A stretch of DNA of 64,000 nucleotides from Stutzerimonas nitrititolerans. Its GTDB lineage: Bacteria; Pseudomonadota; Gammaproteobacteria; Pseudomonadales; Pseudomonadaceae. Where the stretch lies: NCBI RefSeq assembly GCF_003696285.1, contig NZ_RFFL01000012.1:62001-126000 (forward strand), given 5' to 3'. The notes beneath the pieces are model-generated. The model worked only from the letters and a program-made list of their open reading frames with translations. It ran no database searches and was not told the origin of the DNA. This document shows, one piece after another, positions 1-7,174 of the stretch (position 1 is the stretch's first letter; each line of letters starts with the position of its first letter). The position numbers and the translations under genes are program-made.

Positions 1-137
1 TCGTAGCCATAGCTGGATACGCCATAGGAGATCAGACGCTCGTTACCCTCGGTGCGCACCTGGCGCTCGACGAAAGGTTCGATCATGCCCTGCTCCAGGG
101 CCATCCGGCGAATCCACTTGTCCGATTTGATGCTCAT
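1..137 (-). CDS. dcd: dCTP deaminase, N-terminal fragment (cut by window edge)
   Basis: The minus strand from position 137 encodes the first 45 residues of a dCTP deaminase, beginning [13 protein letters not shown] and continuing to the typical [10 protein letters not shown] segment before the window ends. The enzyme converts dCTP to dUTP, feeding thymidylate synthesis in the cytoplasm. The start is the only ATG that gives the family N-terminus. The catalytic part lies outside the window. It is divergent from the cold-shock gene, with about 318 bp between them. Confidence 0.93.
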   Translation of the reverse strand, partial: MSIKSDKWIRRMALEQGMIEPFVERQVRTEGNERLISYGVSSYGY

Positions 138-455
138 GACGGGCGTCCTGATTGTGCTGATTGATCATTGAAGAAGGCGTGCATCTTACCGGCCCCGCGT
201 AGCCTGTTCAAAGCCCGCAACCTGGGACCGTGCGCCGCTACCAGCGGGCGCCTGGCAGAAACTGAAAATAATGCTCGCTTTGCTGCGCAAATGCGGTATC
301 TTGCGTTGGCTGCTGCTGCATGTGTCACCGTGAATCGCTACATGTTTAGATTTCGATCCGATCATTGCTACGACTCCTTTAACTCCTTGCACACAGTCAC
401 CGTTCGGGGTATTTGCCCGTTCAAACCAAATCTACATTGTTCAAGGAGACATTAA
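138..455. other. Intergenic region with long leader of the cold-shock gene
   Basis: This 318-bp gap separates dcd from the cold-shock gene. ORFs in it have no family-like sequence. It ends in a strong ribosome binding site (AAGGAG, 443-448) seven bases before the ATG. Cold-shock genes of this family usually have long structured leaders that control translation by temperature, and the size of the gap fits that. I could not place a promoter with confidence. Confidence 0.4.
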
Positions 456-665
456 ATGTCTAACCGCCAAACCGGTACCGTTAAGTGGTTCAACGATGAA
501 AAAGGCTTCGGCTTCATCACTCCGCAATCCGGTGACGACCTCTTCGTTCACTTCCGTGCCATCCAGGGTGAAGGCTTCAAGAGCCTGAAAGAAGGCCAGC
601 AGGTCTCTTTCGTCGCCACCCGTGGTCAGAAAGGCATGCAAGCTGAGGAAGTTCAGGTTATCTAA
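456..665 (+). CDS. cspA: Cold-shock domain protein (CspA family)
   Basis: A 69-residue single cold-shock domain. The RNA-binding motifs are clear: RNP1 KGFGFI at residues 16-21 and RNP2 LFVHF at 29-33, preceded by the family opening TGTVKWFN. Such proteins bind single-stranded RNA and DNA and melt secondary structure, acting in the cytoplasm as RNA chaperones. The gene is monocistronic: a strong terminator follows 14 bases after the stop. Pseudomonas has several paralogues, so the exact symbol (cspA or capB) is uncertain although the family is not. Confidence 0.95.
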   Translation: MSNRQTGTVKWFNDEKGFGFITPQSGDDLFVHFRAIQGEGFKSLKEGQQVSFVATRGQKGMQAEEVQVI

Positions 666-679
666 CCTGTGCTTCTCTG

Positions 680-709
680 AAAAAACCCCGCTTCGGCGGG
701 GTTTTTTTT
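680..709 (+). terminator. Rho-independent terminator of the cold-shock gene
   Basis: A perfect stem (AAAAAACCCCGC, 680-691) with a TTCG tetraloop pairs with GCGGGGTTTTTT, followed by more T residues. It starts 14 bases after the csp stop codon. Confidence 0.95.
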
Positions 710-794
710 ATGCCTGCGGTTTGGGATGCTGGAAAAGCGCCAAATGCATCCACCCGGCCATTGAGGCTTGCATCGTTCTCGGTACCGATGACGC

Positions 795-820
795 GGTGGA
801 TAAGCTTCGCGTTATCCACC
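795..820. repeat. REP-like palindrome (GGTGGATAA family)
   Basis: Inverted repeat GGTGGATAA (795-803) and TTATCCACC (812-820) around GCTTCGCG, followed by CTACG. It sits in the gap between the convergent csp and apbC genes. The same GTGGAT/ATCCACCCTAC core recurs at 17254-17371. Confidence 0.75.
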
Positions 821-842
821 CTACGCTCCGGCCGTTGCTCGA

Positions 843-1937
843 TCAGTCGTCGGATACCACGATGTTCGGCATCGACTGGGCGATGATCTGCCCACTTTGC
901 GAGATGCGCGCCCCGACGGTACGAGCCACTTCCTGGTAGATCATGGCGATCTGGCTTTCCGGGTCGGCGATGGTCGTCGGCTTGCCGGCATCGGCCTGGC
1001 TGCGGATGGCCATGGACAGCGGCAGCGACGCCAGCAGATCGACGTTGTACTCATCCGCCAGTCGCTCGCCGCCTCCTTCGCCGAACAGATGCTCGGCATG
1101 GCCGCAGTTGGAGCAGATGTGCACGGCCATGTTCTCCACCACGCCCAGCACCGGAATGTTCACCTTACGGAACATCTCGACGCCCTTCTTGGCGTCCAGC
1201 AGCGCCAGGTCCTGCGGCGTGGTGACGATCACCGAGCCGGTCACCGGCACCTTCTGCGCCAGGGTCAGCTGGATGTCACCGGTTCCAGGCGGCATGTCCA
1301 CCACCAGGTAGTCGAGATCCTTCCAGGCGGTCTGGGTGATCAGTTGCAGCAGCGCACCTGACACCATCGGGCCGCGCCAGACCATCGGCGTCTTGTCGTC
1401 GGAGAGAAACGCCATGGACATCAGTTGCACGCCATGCGCCTCCAGCGGCAGGAACCATTTCTGGTCGCGAATCTCCGGCTTGGTCCCCTCGGGAATACCG
1501 AACATGATGCCCTGGCTCGGCCCGTAGATATCGGCATCCAGCACGCCGACCCGCGCGCCCTCGCGGGCCAGTGCCAGCGCCAGGTTGGCCGCCGTGGTGG
1601 ACTTGCCCACCCCGCCCTTGCCGGATGCCACCGCGATGATGTTCTTCACGTTGGCCAGCGCCGGCACCTGGTCCTGCGCCTTGTGCGGCTTGATCACGCA
1701 ATCGACCTGTACGTCCGCGCGGCTCACGCCATCGAGCTGCTCGATGGCCATGGCCAGCGTCTGTGCCCAGCCACTGCGAAACAGTCCGGCCGCGTAGCCG
1801 AGTTCGAGCTGCACGCTGACGCGCTCGCCCTGTATCTCGATCGAACGCACGCATCCGGCGCTGACCGGATCCTGGTTCAAATGGGGGTCGGTGTACTGAC
1901 GCAGTACCGCTTCCACAGCTTCACGGGTGACGGGCAT
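843..1937 (-). CDS. apbC: Iron-sulfur cluster carrier ATPase ApbC/Mrp
   Basis: A 364-residue Mrp/NBP35-type P-loop ATPase that carries [4Fe-4S] clusters to apoproteins. The N-terminal 90 residues form a MIP18-like (DUF59) domain. The deviant Walker A motif SGKGGVGKST is at residues 105-114, and a C-x2-C cluster site (CSNC) lies in the C-terminal third. The ATG at 1937 was chosen over an upstream in-frame ATG because TTGGAG sits just before it and MPVTREAV matches family N-termini. It is divergent from metG, the arrangement I recall in other pseudomonads. Confidence 0.94.
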   Translation of the reverse strand: MPVTREAVEAVLRQYTDPHLNQDPVSAGCVRSIEIQGERVSVQLELGYAAGLFRSGWAQTLAMAIEQLDGVSRADVQVDCVIKPHKAQDQVPALANVKNIIAVASGKGGVGKSTTAANLALALAREGARVGVLDADIYGPSQGIMFGIPEGTKPEIRDQKWFLPLEAHGVQLMSMAFLSDDKTPMVWRGPMVSGALLQLITQTAWKDLDYLVVDMPPGTGDIQLTLAQKVPVTGSVIVTTPQDLALLDAKKGVEMFRKVNIPVLGVVENMAVHICSNCGHAEHLFGEGGGERLADEYNVDLLASLPLSMAIRSQADAGKPTTIADPESQIAMIYQEVARTVGARISQSGQIIAQSMPNIVVSDD

Positions 1938-2103
1938 GACTACTCCAAGGAAAGACCGAGTAAAACAGGAGGCCATATTAACAGCAGCGACAACGCCGGC
2001 GCGCGCCCTTGCGACATCCCGTCCTCACTGCCCGGCGGTGGCCTGCATGTGGTCGCTTCCTTTATAGTTGCGGACTTCTCGTTCTACCGGTGCAGCCATT
2101 TCC

Positions 2104-4146
2104 ATGTCCGAAGCTCGTCAGATCCTCGTTACCAGCGCCCTGCCCTACGCCAACGGTTCGATCCACCTTGGCCACATGCTGGAGTACATCCAGACGGACA
2201 TGTGGGTACGCTTCCAGAAGCTGCGCGGCAACCAGTGCATCTACGTCTGCGCCGACGATGCCCACGGCTCGGCGATCATGCTGCGCGCGGAGAAGGAAGG
2301 CATCACTCCGGAACAGCTGATCGCCAACGTTCAGGCCGAACACAGTGCCGACTTCGCCGATTTCCTGGTGGATTTCGACAACTTCCACTCCACCCATTCC
2401 GAGGAAAACCGCGAGCTGTCGGAGCTGGTCTACGGCAAGCTGCGCGATGCCGGGCATATCGCCACCCGCTCGGTGACCCAGTATTTCGACCCCGAGAAGG
2501 GCATGTTCCTCGCCGACCGCTTCATCAAGGGCACCTGCCCGAAATGCGCCGCTGAAGACCAGTACGGCGATAACTGCGAAAAGTGCGGCGCGACCTACGA
2601 GCCCACCGACCTGAAAGACCCGCGCTCGGCCATCTCCGGCGCGACACCGGTGCTGCGCGACTCCAAGCACTTCTTCTTCAAGCTGCCCGAGTTCGAGGCC
2701 ATGCTCAAGGAGTGGACCCGCAGCGGTACCCTGCAGGATTCGGTGGCGAACAAGATCGCCGAATGGCTCGACAGCGGCTTGCACGAATGGGACATCTCCC
2801 GCGATGCGCCCTATTTCGGCTTCGAGATTCCCGACGAGCCGGGCAAGTACTTCTATGTCTGGCTCGATGCGCCGATCGGCTACATGGCCAGCTTCAAGAA
2901 CCTCTGCGCGCGCCGCCCGGAACTGGACTTCGACGCCTTCTGGAACAAGGACTCCAGCGCCGAGCTGTACCATTTCATCGGCAAGGACATCATCAACTTC
3001 CACACCCTGTTCTGGCCGGCGATGCTCGAAGGCGCGGGCTTCCGCAAGCCGACCGCCGTCAACGTGCACGGCTACCTGACGGTGAACGGGCAGAAGATGT
3101 CCAAGTCGCGCGGCACCTTCATCAAGGCCCGCACCTACCTCGACCACCTGAACCCCGAGTACCTGCGCTACTACTACGCAGCCAAGCTCGGGCGCGGCGT
3201 CGATGACCTTGATCTGAACCTCGAAGACTTCGTGCAGAAGGTCAACTCCGACCTGGTCGGCAAGGTGGTCAATATCGCCAGCCGCTGCGCCGGTTTCATC
3301 CACAAGGGCAACGCCGGGGTGCTGGTCGCCGACAACGCCGCACCGGAGCTGACCGATGCCTTCCGCGCCGCCGCGCCGTCGATCGCCGAAGCTTATGAGA
3401 GCCGCGATTTCGCCCGCGCCATGCGCGAGATCATGGCCCTGGCCGACCGCGCCAATGCCTGGATCGCCGACAAGGCGCCCTGGGCACTGAACAAGCAGGA
3501 AGGCAAGCAGGCCGAGGTCCAGGCGATCTGCGCCACCGGCATCAACCTGTTCCGCCAGTTGGTGGTTTTCCTCAAGCCAGTACTGCCGAACCTCGCCGCC
3601 GATGCCGAACGCTTCCTCAACGTCGCGCCGTTGGCCTGGGACGATCACCAGACGCTGCTCGCCAATCATCAGCTGAACGCCTTCACCCCGCTGCTGACCC
3701 GTATCGAACCGGCGAAGATCGAAGCCATGGTGGAAGCTTCCAAGGAAGACCTGGCGGCCAGCGAAAGCACTGCACCGACCGGTGGCAACGGCGAGCTGAC
3801 CAAGGAGCCGCTGGCTGCCGAAATCGCCTTCGACCAGTTCGCTGCCGTCGATCTGCGTATCGCCCTGATCGAGAAATGCGAGTTCGTCGAAGGCGCTGAC
3901 AAGCTGCTGCGCCTGACCCTGGACATCGGCGATGCCAAGCGCAACGTCTTCTCCGGCATCAAGAGCGCCTACCCGGACCCGAGCAAACTCGAAGGCCGCC
4001 TGACCCTGTATGTGGCCAACCTCGCGGCGCGCAAGATGAAGTTCGGTGTATCCGAAGGCATGGTGCTGGCCGCCGGCCCCGGCGGTGAGGACATTTACCT
4101 GCTCAGCCCCGACAGCGGCGCCAAGCCCGGTCAGCGGGTGAAGTGA
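2104..4146 (+). CDS. metG: Methionyl-tRNA synthetase
   Basis: A 680-residue class I synthetase that charges tRNA-Met. It shows the HIGH signature as HLGH (residues 21-24) and KMSKS at 331-335. A zinc-binding knuckle has two CxxC pairs (CPKC and CEKC). The last ~110 residues are a C-terminal tRNA-binding (Trbp111-like) dimerisation domain. The start at [18 protein letters not shown] matches family proteins; the longer upstream reading is not conserved. Its stop overlaps the GTG of the next gene by 4 bp, so the two are probably co-translated. Confidence 0.97.
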   Translation: MSEARQILVTSALPYANGSIHLGHMLEYIQTDMWVRFQKLRGNQCIYVCADDAHGSAIMLRAEKEGITPEQLIANVQAEHSADFADFLVDFDNFHSTHSEENRELSELVYGKLRDAGHIATRSVTQYFDPEKGMFLADRFIKGTCPKCAAEDQYGDNCEKCGATYEPTDLKDPRSAISGATPVLRDSKHFFFKLPEFEAMLKEWTRSGTLQDSVANKIAEWLDSGLHEWDISRDAPYFGFEIPDEPGKYFYVWLDAPIGYMASFKNLCARRPELDFDAFWNKDSSAELYHFIGKDIINFHTLFWPAMLEGAGFRKPTAVNVHGYLTVNGQKMSKSRGTFIKARTYLDHLNPEYLRYYYAAKLGRGVDDLDLNLEDFVQKVNSDLVGKVVNIASRCAGFIHKGNAGVLVADNAAPELTDAFRAAAPSIAEAYESRDFARAMREIMALADRANAWIADKAPWALNKQEGKQAEVQAICATGINLFRQLVVFLKPVLPNLAADAERFLNVAPLAWDDHQTLLANHQLNAFTPLLTRIEPAKIEAMVEASKEDLAASESTAPTGGNGELTKEPLAAEIAFDQFAAVDLRIALIEKCEFVEGADKLLRLTLDIGDAKRNVFSGIKSAYPDPSKLEGRLTLYVANLAARKMKFGVSEGMVLAAGPGGEDIYLLSPDSGAKPGQRVK

Positions 4147-4355
4147 CAGTCCAGGCCTTCAACCCCACTTGCTGCCCGCTGTGCGGGCAGCCCAACCAGT
4201 GCGGCCAGTGCGAACCGCAGGGCGCCGATCAGCCCTGCTGGTGCTTCAGCGCCATCATCGCGCCGGATGCTCGCCAACGGATTCCCAGCGAGGCACGGAA
4301 CAAGGCCTGTCTCTGTGCGCGCTGCGCCCGCGGCGAGTCATCCCCTGATAGCTGA
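4143..4355 (+). CDS. Small cysteine-rich CWC-type protein
   Basis: A 70-residue protein with nine cysteines, in the order CCPLCG, CGQC, CWC, CLCARC. This pattern fits the Cys-rich CWC family and suggests a small metal-binding (zinc-ribbon-like) fold; its function is unknown. It starts with GTG overlapping the metG stop by 4 bp, and its TGA shares one base with the ATG of rsuA, so translation is coupled on both sides. There is no signal peptide. The context (a tRNA synthetase and an rRNA modification enzyme) hints at a role near translation, which is only inference. Confidence 0.8.
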   Translation: MTVQAFNPTCCPLCGQPNQCGQCEPQGADQPCWCFSAIIAPDARQRIPSEARNKACLCARCARGESSPDS

Positions 4356-5047
4356 TGCGCCTCGACCGCTTCCTCGCCAACCTGCCTCATTGCAGTCATC
4401 GACAAGCCCGCCTGTTGCTGGCGTCGGGACAGGTGCAAGTGAATGGCCAGGCGGTACGCGACGGCACCTGCGATATCCGCGTGTTCGATCATGTGTCGCT
4501 TGAAGGCCAGACGCTACAGGCAGGCAAGGCCGCGCGCTTCATCATGTTGCACAAACCGACCGGCTGCGTCAGCGCCACCTCCGATCCCCAGCACCCGACG
4601 GTTCTCGACCTGCTCGACGAGCCGGACAAGGCCGAACTGCATATCGCCGGTCGCCTGGACTTCAACACCACCGGGCTGCTGATCATCACCAACGACGGCC
4701 TCTGGTCCCGCCGCCTGACCCAGCCCGAGAGCCTGCTGGGCAAAACCTACCGGGTGGAAACCGAAGACCCAATCGATCCCATCTGCATCGAACGCTTCGC
4801 CCAAGGCCTCTACTTCCGCTTCGAAAACCTTACTACCCGCCCCGCTCAGCTCGAAATCCTAGGCCCGCACCTGGCCCGACTGACCTTGCATGAAGGCCGC
4901 TACCACCAGGTCAAGCGCATGTTCGGCCACTTCAACAACAAGGTCACCCGCCTGCACCGCGAGCGCATGGGCCCGCTGACATTGGACCCGCAACTCCAAC
5001 CCGGCCAATACCGCGCGCTGACGCCGGCAGAAATCGCACTGACCTGA
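4355..5047 (+). CDS. rsuA: 16S rRNA pseudouridine(516) synthase
   Basis: A 230-residue RsuA-family pseudouridine synthase. An N-terminal S4 RNA-binding domain (about residues 1-45) is followed by the catalytic domain. The catalytic aspartate is D102 in GRLDFNTTGLL, at the same number as I recall for E. coli RsuA, and the late motif EGRYHQVKRMF is present. It isomerises U516 in 16S rRNA during 30S assembly. Being last in the metG-CWC-rsuA run and coupled to the CWC gene by a TGATG junction, it is probably translated from the same message. RluB/E/F paralogues are the alternative, but size and motifs favour RsuA. Confidence 0.88.
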   Translation: MRLDRFLANLPHCSHRQARLLLASGQVQVNGQAVRDGTCDIRVFDHVSLEGQTLQAGKAARFIMLHKPTGCVSATSDPQHPTVLDLLDEPDKAELHIAGRLDFNTTGLLIITNDGLWSRRLTQPESLLGKTYRVETEDPIDPICIERFAQGLYFRFENLTTRPAQLEILGPHLARLTLHEGRYHQVKRMFGHFNNKVTRLHRERMGPLTLDPQLQPGQYRALTPAEIALT

Positions 5048-5115
5048 ACCTTTCAGCGAAAACCCGGCCAACCGCTTCAATTCCCACCCACCTTCTGGTA
5101 CAAAGGCACCCCTGA

Positions 5116-5189
5116 GCGGGCGTCGTATAATGGCATTACCTGAGCTTCCCAAGCTCATGACGAGGGTTCGATTCCCTTCGCCCGCTCCA
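5116..5189 (+). tRNA. tRNA-Gly(CCC)
   Basis: A 74-nt cloverleaf including the encoded CCA. The acceptor stem GCGGGCG (5116-5122) pairs with CGCCCGC (5179-5185). The anticodon stem TGAGC/GCTCA carries loop TTCCCAA with anticodon CCC at 5148-5150. The T-loop is TTCGATT. A terminator follows at 5204. The 3' end is repeated imperfectly 1.4 kb downstream, marking it as an old integration site. Confidence 0.96.
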
Positions 5190-5238
5190 GATACCTTAAG
5201 CTAAAGCCCTGTTTTTACAGGGCTTTTTCATTTCTGGC
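5164..5238 (+). repeat. Direct repeat copy 1: tRNA-Gly 3' end plus terminator (att-like)
   Basis: The T-arm, acceptor end and following terminator of tRNA-Gly resemble 6538-6616 over the whole stretch. Shared blocks are CCCTTCG, CGCTCCAGA, CCCTGTTTTTACAGGG and TTCTGGC. This is what an integration event at a tRNA 3' end leaves behind. Confidence 0.7.
5204..5228 (+). terminator. Terminator of tRNA-Gly
   Basis: Stem AAGCCCTGT and ACAGGGCTT around a T loop, followed by a T run, directly downstream of the tRNA. Confidence 0.85.
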
Positions 5239-5288
5239 TTTTGGTGGTGTCGAAGAAGTGTCGAAAAGGTCCAGCAGCAAGGGCTGAA

Positions 5289-5579
5289 TCAGACGGACGA
5301 AAGCGCCTGGATGACGTGCTTCGGATCGTTATGAATGGCGCGCAGAAGAGCCTTAGCCGGCCCAGTAGGTTCGCGTCGGCCTTGTTCCCAGTTACGCAGC
5401 GTACCCAGTTGAACATCGATCATGGCCGCGAACTTGGCTTGAGTCAGCCCGGTCGCCTTGCGGATATCTTTCACCTGTAGCGAGTCGACGACGAACTCAC
5501 GCGATGGCTGACGTTCGCCACGATGAATTTCGTCCATCTGCTGGACGCTTTCCAGAAGGTCTTCGAAGAATTCGCTCAT
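5289..5579 (-). CDS. NadS-like XRE-family antitoxin/regulator
   Basis: A 96-residue protein. After a charged N-terminus it has a helix-turn-helix domain at about residues 36-85, with the core KATGLTQAKFAAMIDVQLGT and RNWEQGRREP typical of HigA/NadS antitoxins. Such proteins bind their own promoter and neutralise a RelE/HigB-type RNase encoded just upstream. The ATG at 5579 is preceded by GGAGG; a TTG start further upstream would run through this ribosome binding site and was rejected. The expected toxin gene upstream survives only as its last ~30 codons, so this antitoxin looks orphaned. Confidence 0.85.
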   Translation of the reverse strand: MSEFFEDLLESVQQMDEIHRGERQPSREFVVDSLQVKDIRKATGLTQAKFAAMIDVQLGTLRNWEQGRREPTGPAKALLRAIHNDPKHVIQALSSV

Positions 5580-5584
5580 GGTGA

Positions 5585-5704
5585 TTACCTCCAACGCTCG
5601 ATGATTTGCTTGAGCACCTTGCGCTCGTCCGCTGTCAGGTCATCCTTCTCGTTCTTCGGATAGATCAACAGCAACGCGAGAAGTATCATTGCGATTACGC
5701 TCAT
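5585..5704 (-). pseudogene. 3' remnant of a RelE/HigB-type toxin gene
   Basis: The minus strand reads a 39-codon frame ending LLLIYPKNEKDDLTADERKV, then KQIIERWR and a stop. This closely resembles the C-terminus of RelE/HigB toxins that pair with NadS antitoxins, and its stop lies 5 bases before the antitoxin ATG, the usual toxin-antitoxin spacing. The rest of a ~110-residue toxin is absent: an in-frame TAG lies ten codons before the ATG and the catalytic arginine region is gone. It is therefore a truncated, probably non-functional gene. A new short hydrophobic peptide being expressed from it cannot be excluded. Confidence 0.72.
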
Positions 5705-5953
5705 GAAGCTACTCCCACCAAACCTTTTACCCTAGCGATTTTCGGACAGAAGTAACAAAGGAGGCAAAGGAATGGAATAGTGCTCAGGGCAATCGTAAGA
5801 CCTGAGAGTAATCGGTTTGGTGGATAGTACCTCTATGAGAATTAGCATCCATGCCACTGGGAAGTGCTGAAGCCTTCGCGACCATGGATTAATTTTTTAT
5901 TACAGAACGCATATCTATCCTTAGATTGCAGCAAGGGAGCGGGCGGATGATTC

Positions 5954-6346
5954 TTAGAGTGGTAAAAGGTCGCCACCAAGAAAAGCGGCCAATAACCAAC
6001 TAGCCAGAAAGAAGAAGCATACTGCTTCACCCAGTAATTTATGAACCCTGCTGCTAACGTGGTTATAGAAAAATATCCATACACAAACGCTCGCCGCAGC
6101 AGCTACCAAAACGTATCCCGCCCACAAAGTATCACCGGAGAGAGAGAAATTCAGACGGCTAGCTTTGAGCTCAACCCTCCCGCTATCAGCCATGGTCAGA
6201 GCGACGTTTACTAGCAGCGTCAGGAACGCCAAAACCACTACTCTGAGCAGTAAAAGCTCCTTAGAGGAGAGCCTTCGGAACAACTGAATATTTCGCGTCT
6301 CACTTGCTTCGAGTTCGGGACGGCGAAAGCCTTTACCTTGATACAT
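5954..6346 (-). CDS. Unrecognised inner-membrane protein of the islet
   Basis: A 130-residue protein starting MYQGKGFRRPELEASE, chosen because AAGGAAGA lies 6-7 bases before this ATG; a longer TTG start would overlap that site. The N-terminal ~30 residues are polar. Three hydrophobic segments follow, at about residues 33-54, 76-96 and 105-125, so the body is membrane embedded. I recognise no family. Codon use looks less GC-biased than the neighbours, fitting recent or foreign origin. It may be islet cargo; no function can be assigned. Confidence 0.6.
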   Translation of the reverse strand: MYQGKGFRRPELEASETRNIQLFRRLSSKELLLLRVVVLAFLTLLVNVALTMADSGRVELKASRLNFSLSGDTLWAGYVLVAAAASVCVWIFFYNHVSSRVHKLLGEAVCFFFLASWLLAAFLGGDLLPL

Positions 6347-6537
6347 AACGTCTTCCTTGAGCAAACCATACGACGCCGAAGATACGTCTTGGCGGCGATG
6401 CGCATACTAGCGACGGCCAAGCGGTGTCGAGAAAATGTCGAAAGCACTGTGACAGATTACGCCGAAACGAGCAGGGCAATCAGCCCGAAACCGCACAACG
6501 ACACACTTAAAGCCGAAACGACACACTAAGCAAAAAG

Positions 6538-6616
6538 GGTTCGAGTTCGACTCCCTTCGCTCGCTCCAGAAATCTCAAATTAAATCCCTGTTTTTACAGG
6601 GCTTTTCTTTTCTGGC
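6538..6616 (+). repeat. Direct repeat copy 2: displaced tRNA-Gly 3' end plus terminator
   Basis: GTTCGACTCCCTTCGCTCGC followed by TCCA (to 6568) mirrors the tRNA-Gly T-arm and acceptor 3' strand with one acceptor-stem change (CCCGC to CTCGC) and an altered T-loop. A terminator with the same CCCTGT-TTTT-ACAGGG stem follows at 6586-6608. The 5' half of a tRNA is absent, so this is not a functional gene. Confidence 0.7.
6586..6608 (+). terminator. Terminator copy linked to the tRNA-Gly remnant
   Basis: CCCTGT and ACAGGG stem with a TTTT loop followed by GCTTTTCTTTT, duplicated from the one after tRNA-Gly. Confidence 0.7.
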
Positions 6617-6665
6617 GTCTAGTGATATCAATAAGTACGTATCGCCCGCAAGGCAGGCCACTGAC

Positions 6666-7064
6666 CTACTCGCCCCGCTTGCCCTGCCTAAGTTCGAATC
6701 CACGAACGATCACATAGGCAATAAGCGCAAAGATGAAGAACACCAGCAGCATCCAGGCGATGCCTTGCAGTGTTTCGACGATGGTGCGATAGACCTCTAG
6801 GGTCCAGCGGGCGGCGTTCAGTTGAACGACACTCGCTTCTTCGGTGTTTGGAGTGATGTACCGCTCCAGCGCCCAGATGCGGCCGCCGCCGGAGATACCG
6901 ACGACGTAGATGGCGAAGGTGATGTAGCGATGCCAGGCAAAGCTCAGCTCTTCGGAGACGAGTCGCGTCAGGATGCTGCCGATGGGCTTGTCGAAGAATC
7001 GCGTTGCGATGAAGCAGACCAGTGCCGAAACAGCGAGGGTGACGACCAGTAGCCAGATGAACAT
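6666..7064 (-). CDS. Hypothetical inner-membrane protein
   Basis: A 132-residue protein with an N-terminal membrane segment (residues 2-23), a likely second one around 45-62, and a third at about 101-122, ending in a short basic tail. A good ribosome binding site (AAGGAA) precedes the ATG. No enzymatic motif is visible. It lies next to putP on the same strand, separated by about 110 bp with a hairpin, so it may have its own promoter. Function unknown. Confidence 0.7.
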   Translation of the reverse strand: MFIWLLVVTLAVSALVCFIATRFFDKPIGSILTRLVSEELSFAWHRYITFAIYVVGISGGGRIWALERYITPNTEEASVVQLNAARWTLEVYRTIVETLQGIAWMLLVFFIFALIAYVIVRGFELRQGKRGE

Positions 7065-7134
7065 TCGGTTTTCCTTGTACCCGGGCCCCGACTATAAACG
7101 GACATCGAGCGGCGCAGTCACCGATGAAAAGGAC

Positions 7135-7160
7135 AGCACCACCCCAGCCGGGGTGGTGCT
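7135..7160 (-). terminator. Probable terminator of putP
   Basis: An 11-bp perfect stem, AGCACCACCCC (7135-7145) pairing with GGGGTGGTGCT (7150-7160). On the minus strand it is followed within a few bases by CCTTTTC. It lies 15 bases after the putP stop. Confidence 0.65.
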
Positions 7161-7174
7161 TGCGGTGAGTTCGA

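Larger units (their letters stand above)
5190..6568. mobile_element. Degenerate islet integrated at tRNA-Gly(CCC)
   Basis: About 1.38 kb lies between the tRNA-Gly 3' end and its imperfect second copy. The content is AT-richer than its surroundings and has unrelated gene types: a NadS-like antitoxin, a 3' toxin remnant and an unrecognised membrane protein. No integrase is present, so the islet is probably a deletion remnant of a larger tRNA-targeting element. The 5705-5953 stretch has no gene I can support. A motif close to GGTGTCGARRAARTGTCGAAA occurs near both ends (about 5233-5253 and 6423-6443). Confidence 0.65.
6347..6665. other. Gene-free right end of islet
   Basis: About 319 bp upstream of the islet membrane gene and downstream of the 132-aa gene. 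It holds the GGTGTCGA-type motif (about 6423-6443), AT-rich sequence, and the second tRNA-Gly 3'-end/terminator copy. I see no supported ORF. Confidence 0.55.

Noticed and set aside
2062-3669. 535-codon open frame antisense to metG
   Set aside because: metG on the other strand is certain; the antisense product is Gly/Val/His-rich noise typical of GC-rich shadows.
5842-6084. 80-codon frame overlapping the islet membrane gene in another frame, also hydrophobic
   Set aside because: Its hydrophobicity mirrors the overlapping gene, and no good ribosome binding site precedes it; the 130-residue frame is better supported. A frameshift joining both was considered but nothing requires it.
6538-6568. 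Second tRNA gene
   Set aside because: Only the T-arm and acceptor 3' strand are present; there is no D-arm, anticodon arm or 5' acceptor strand upstream.
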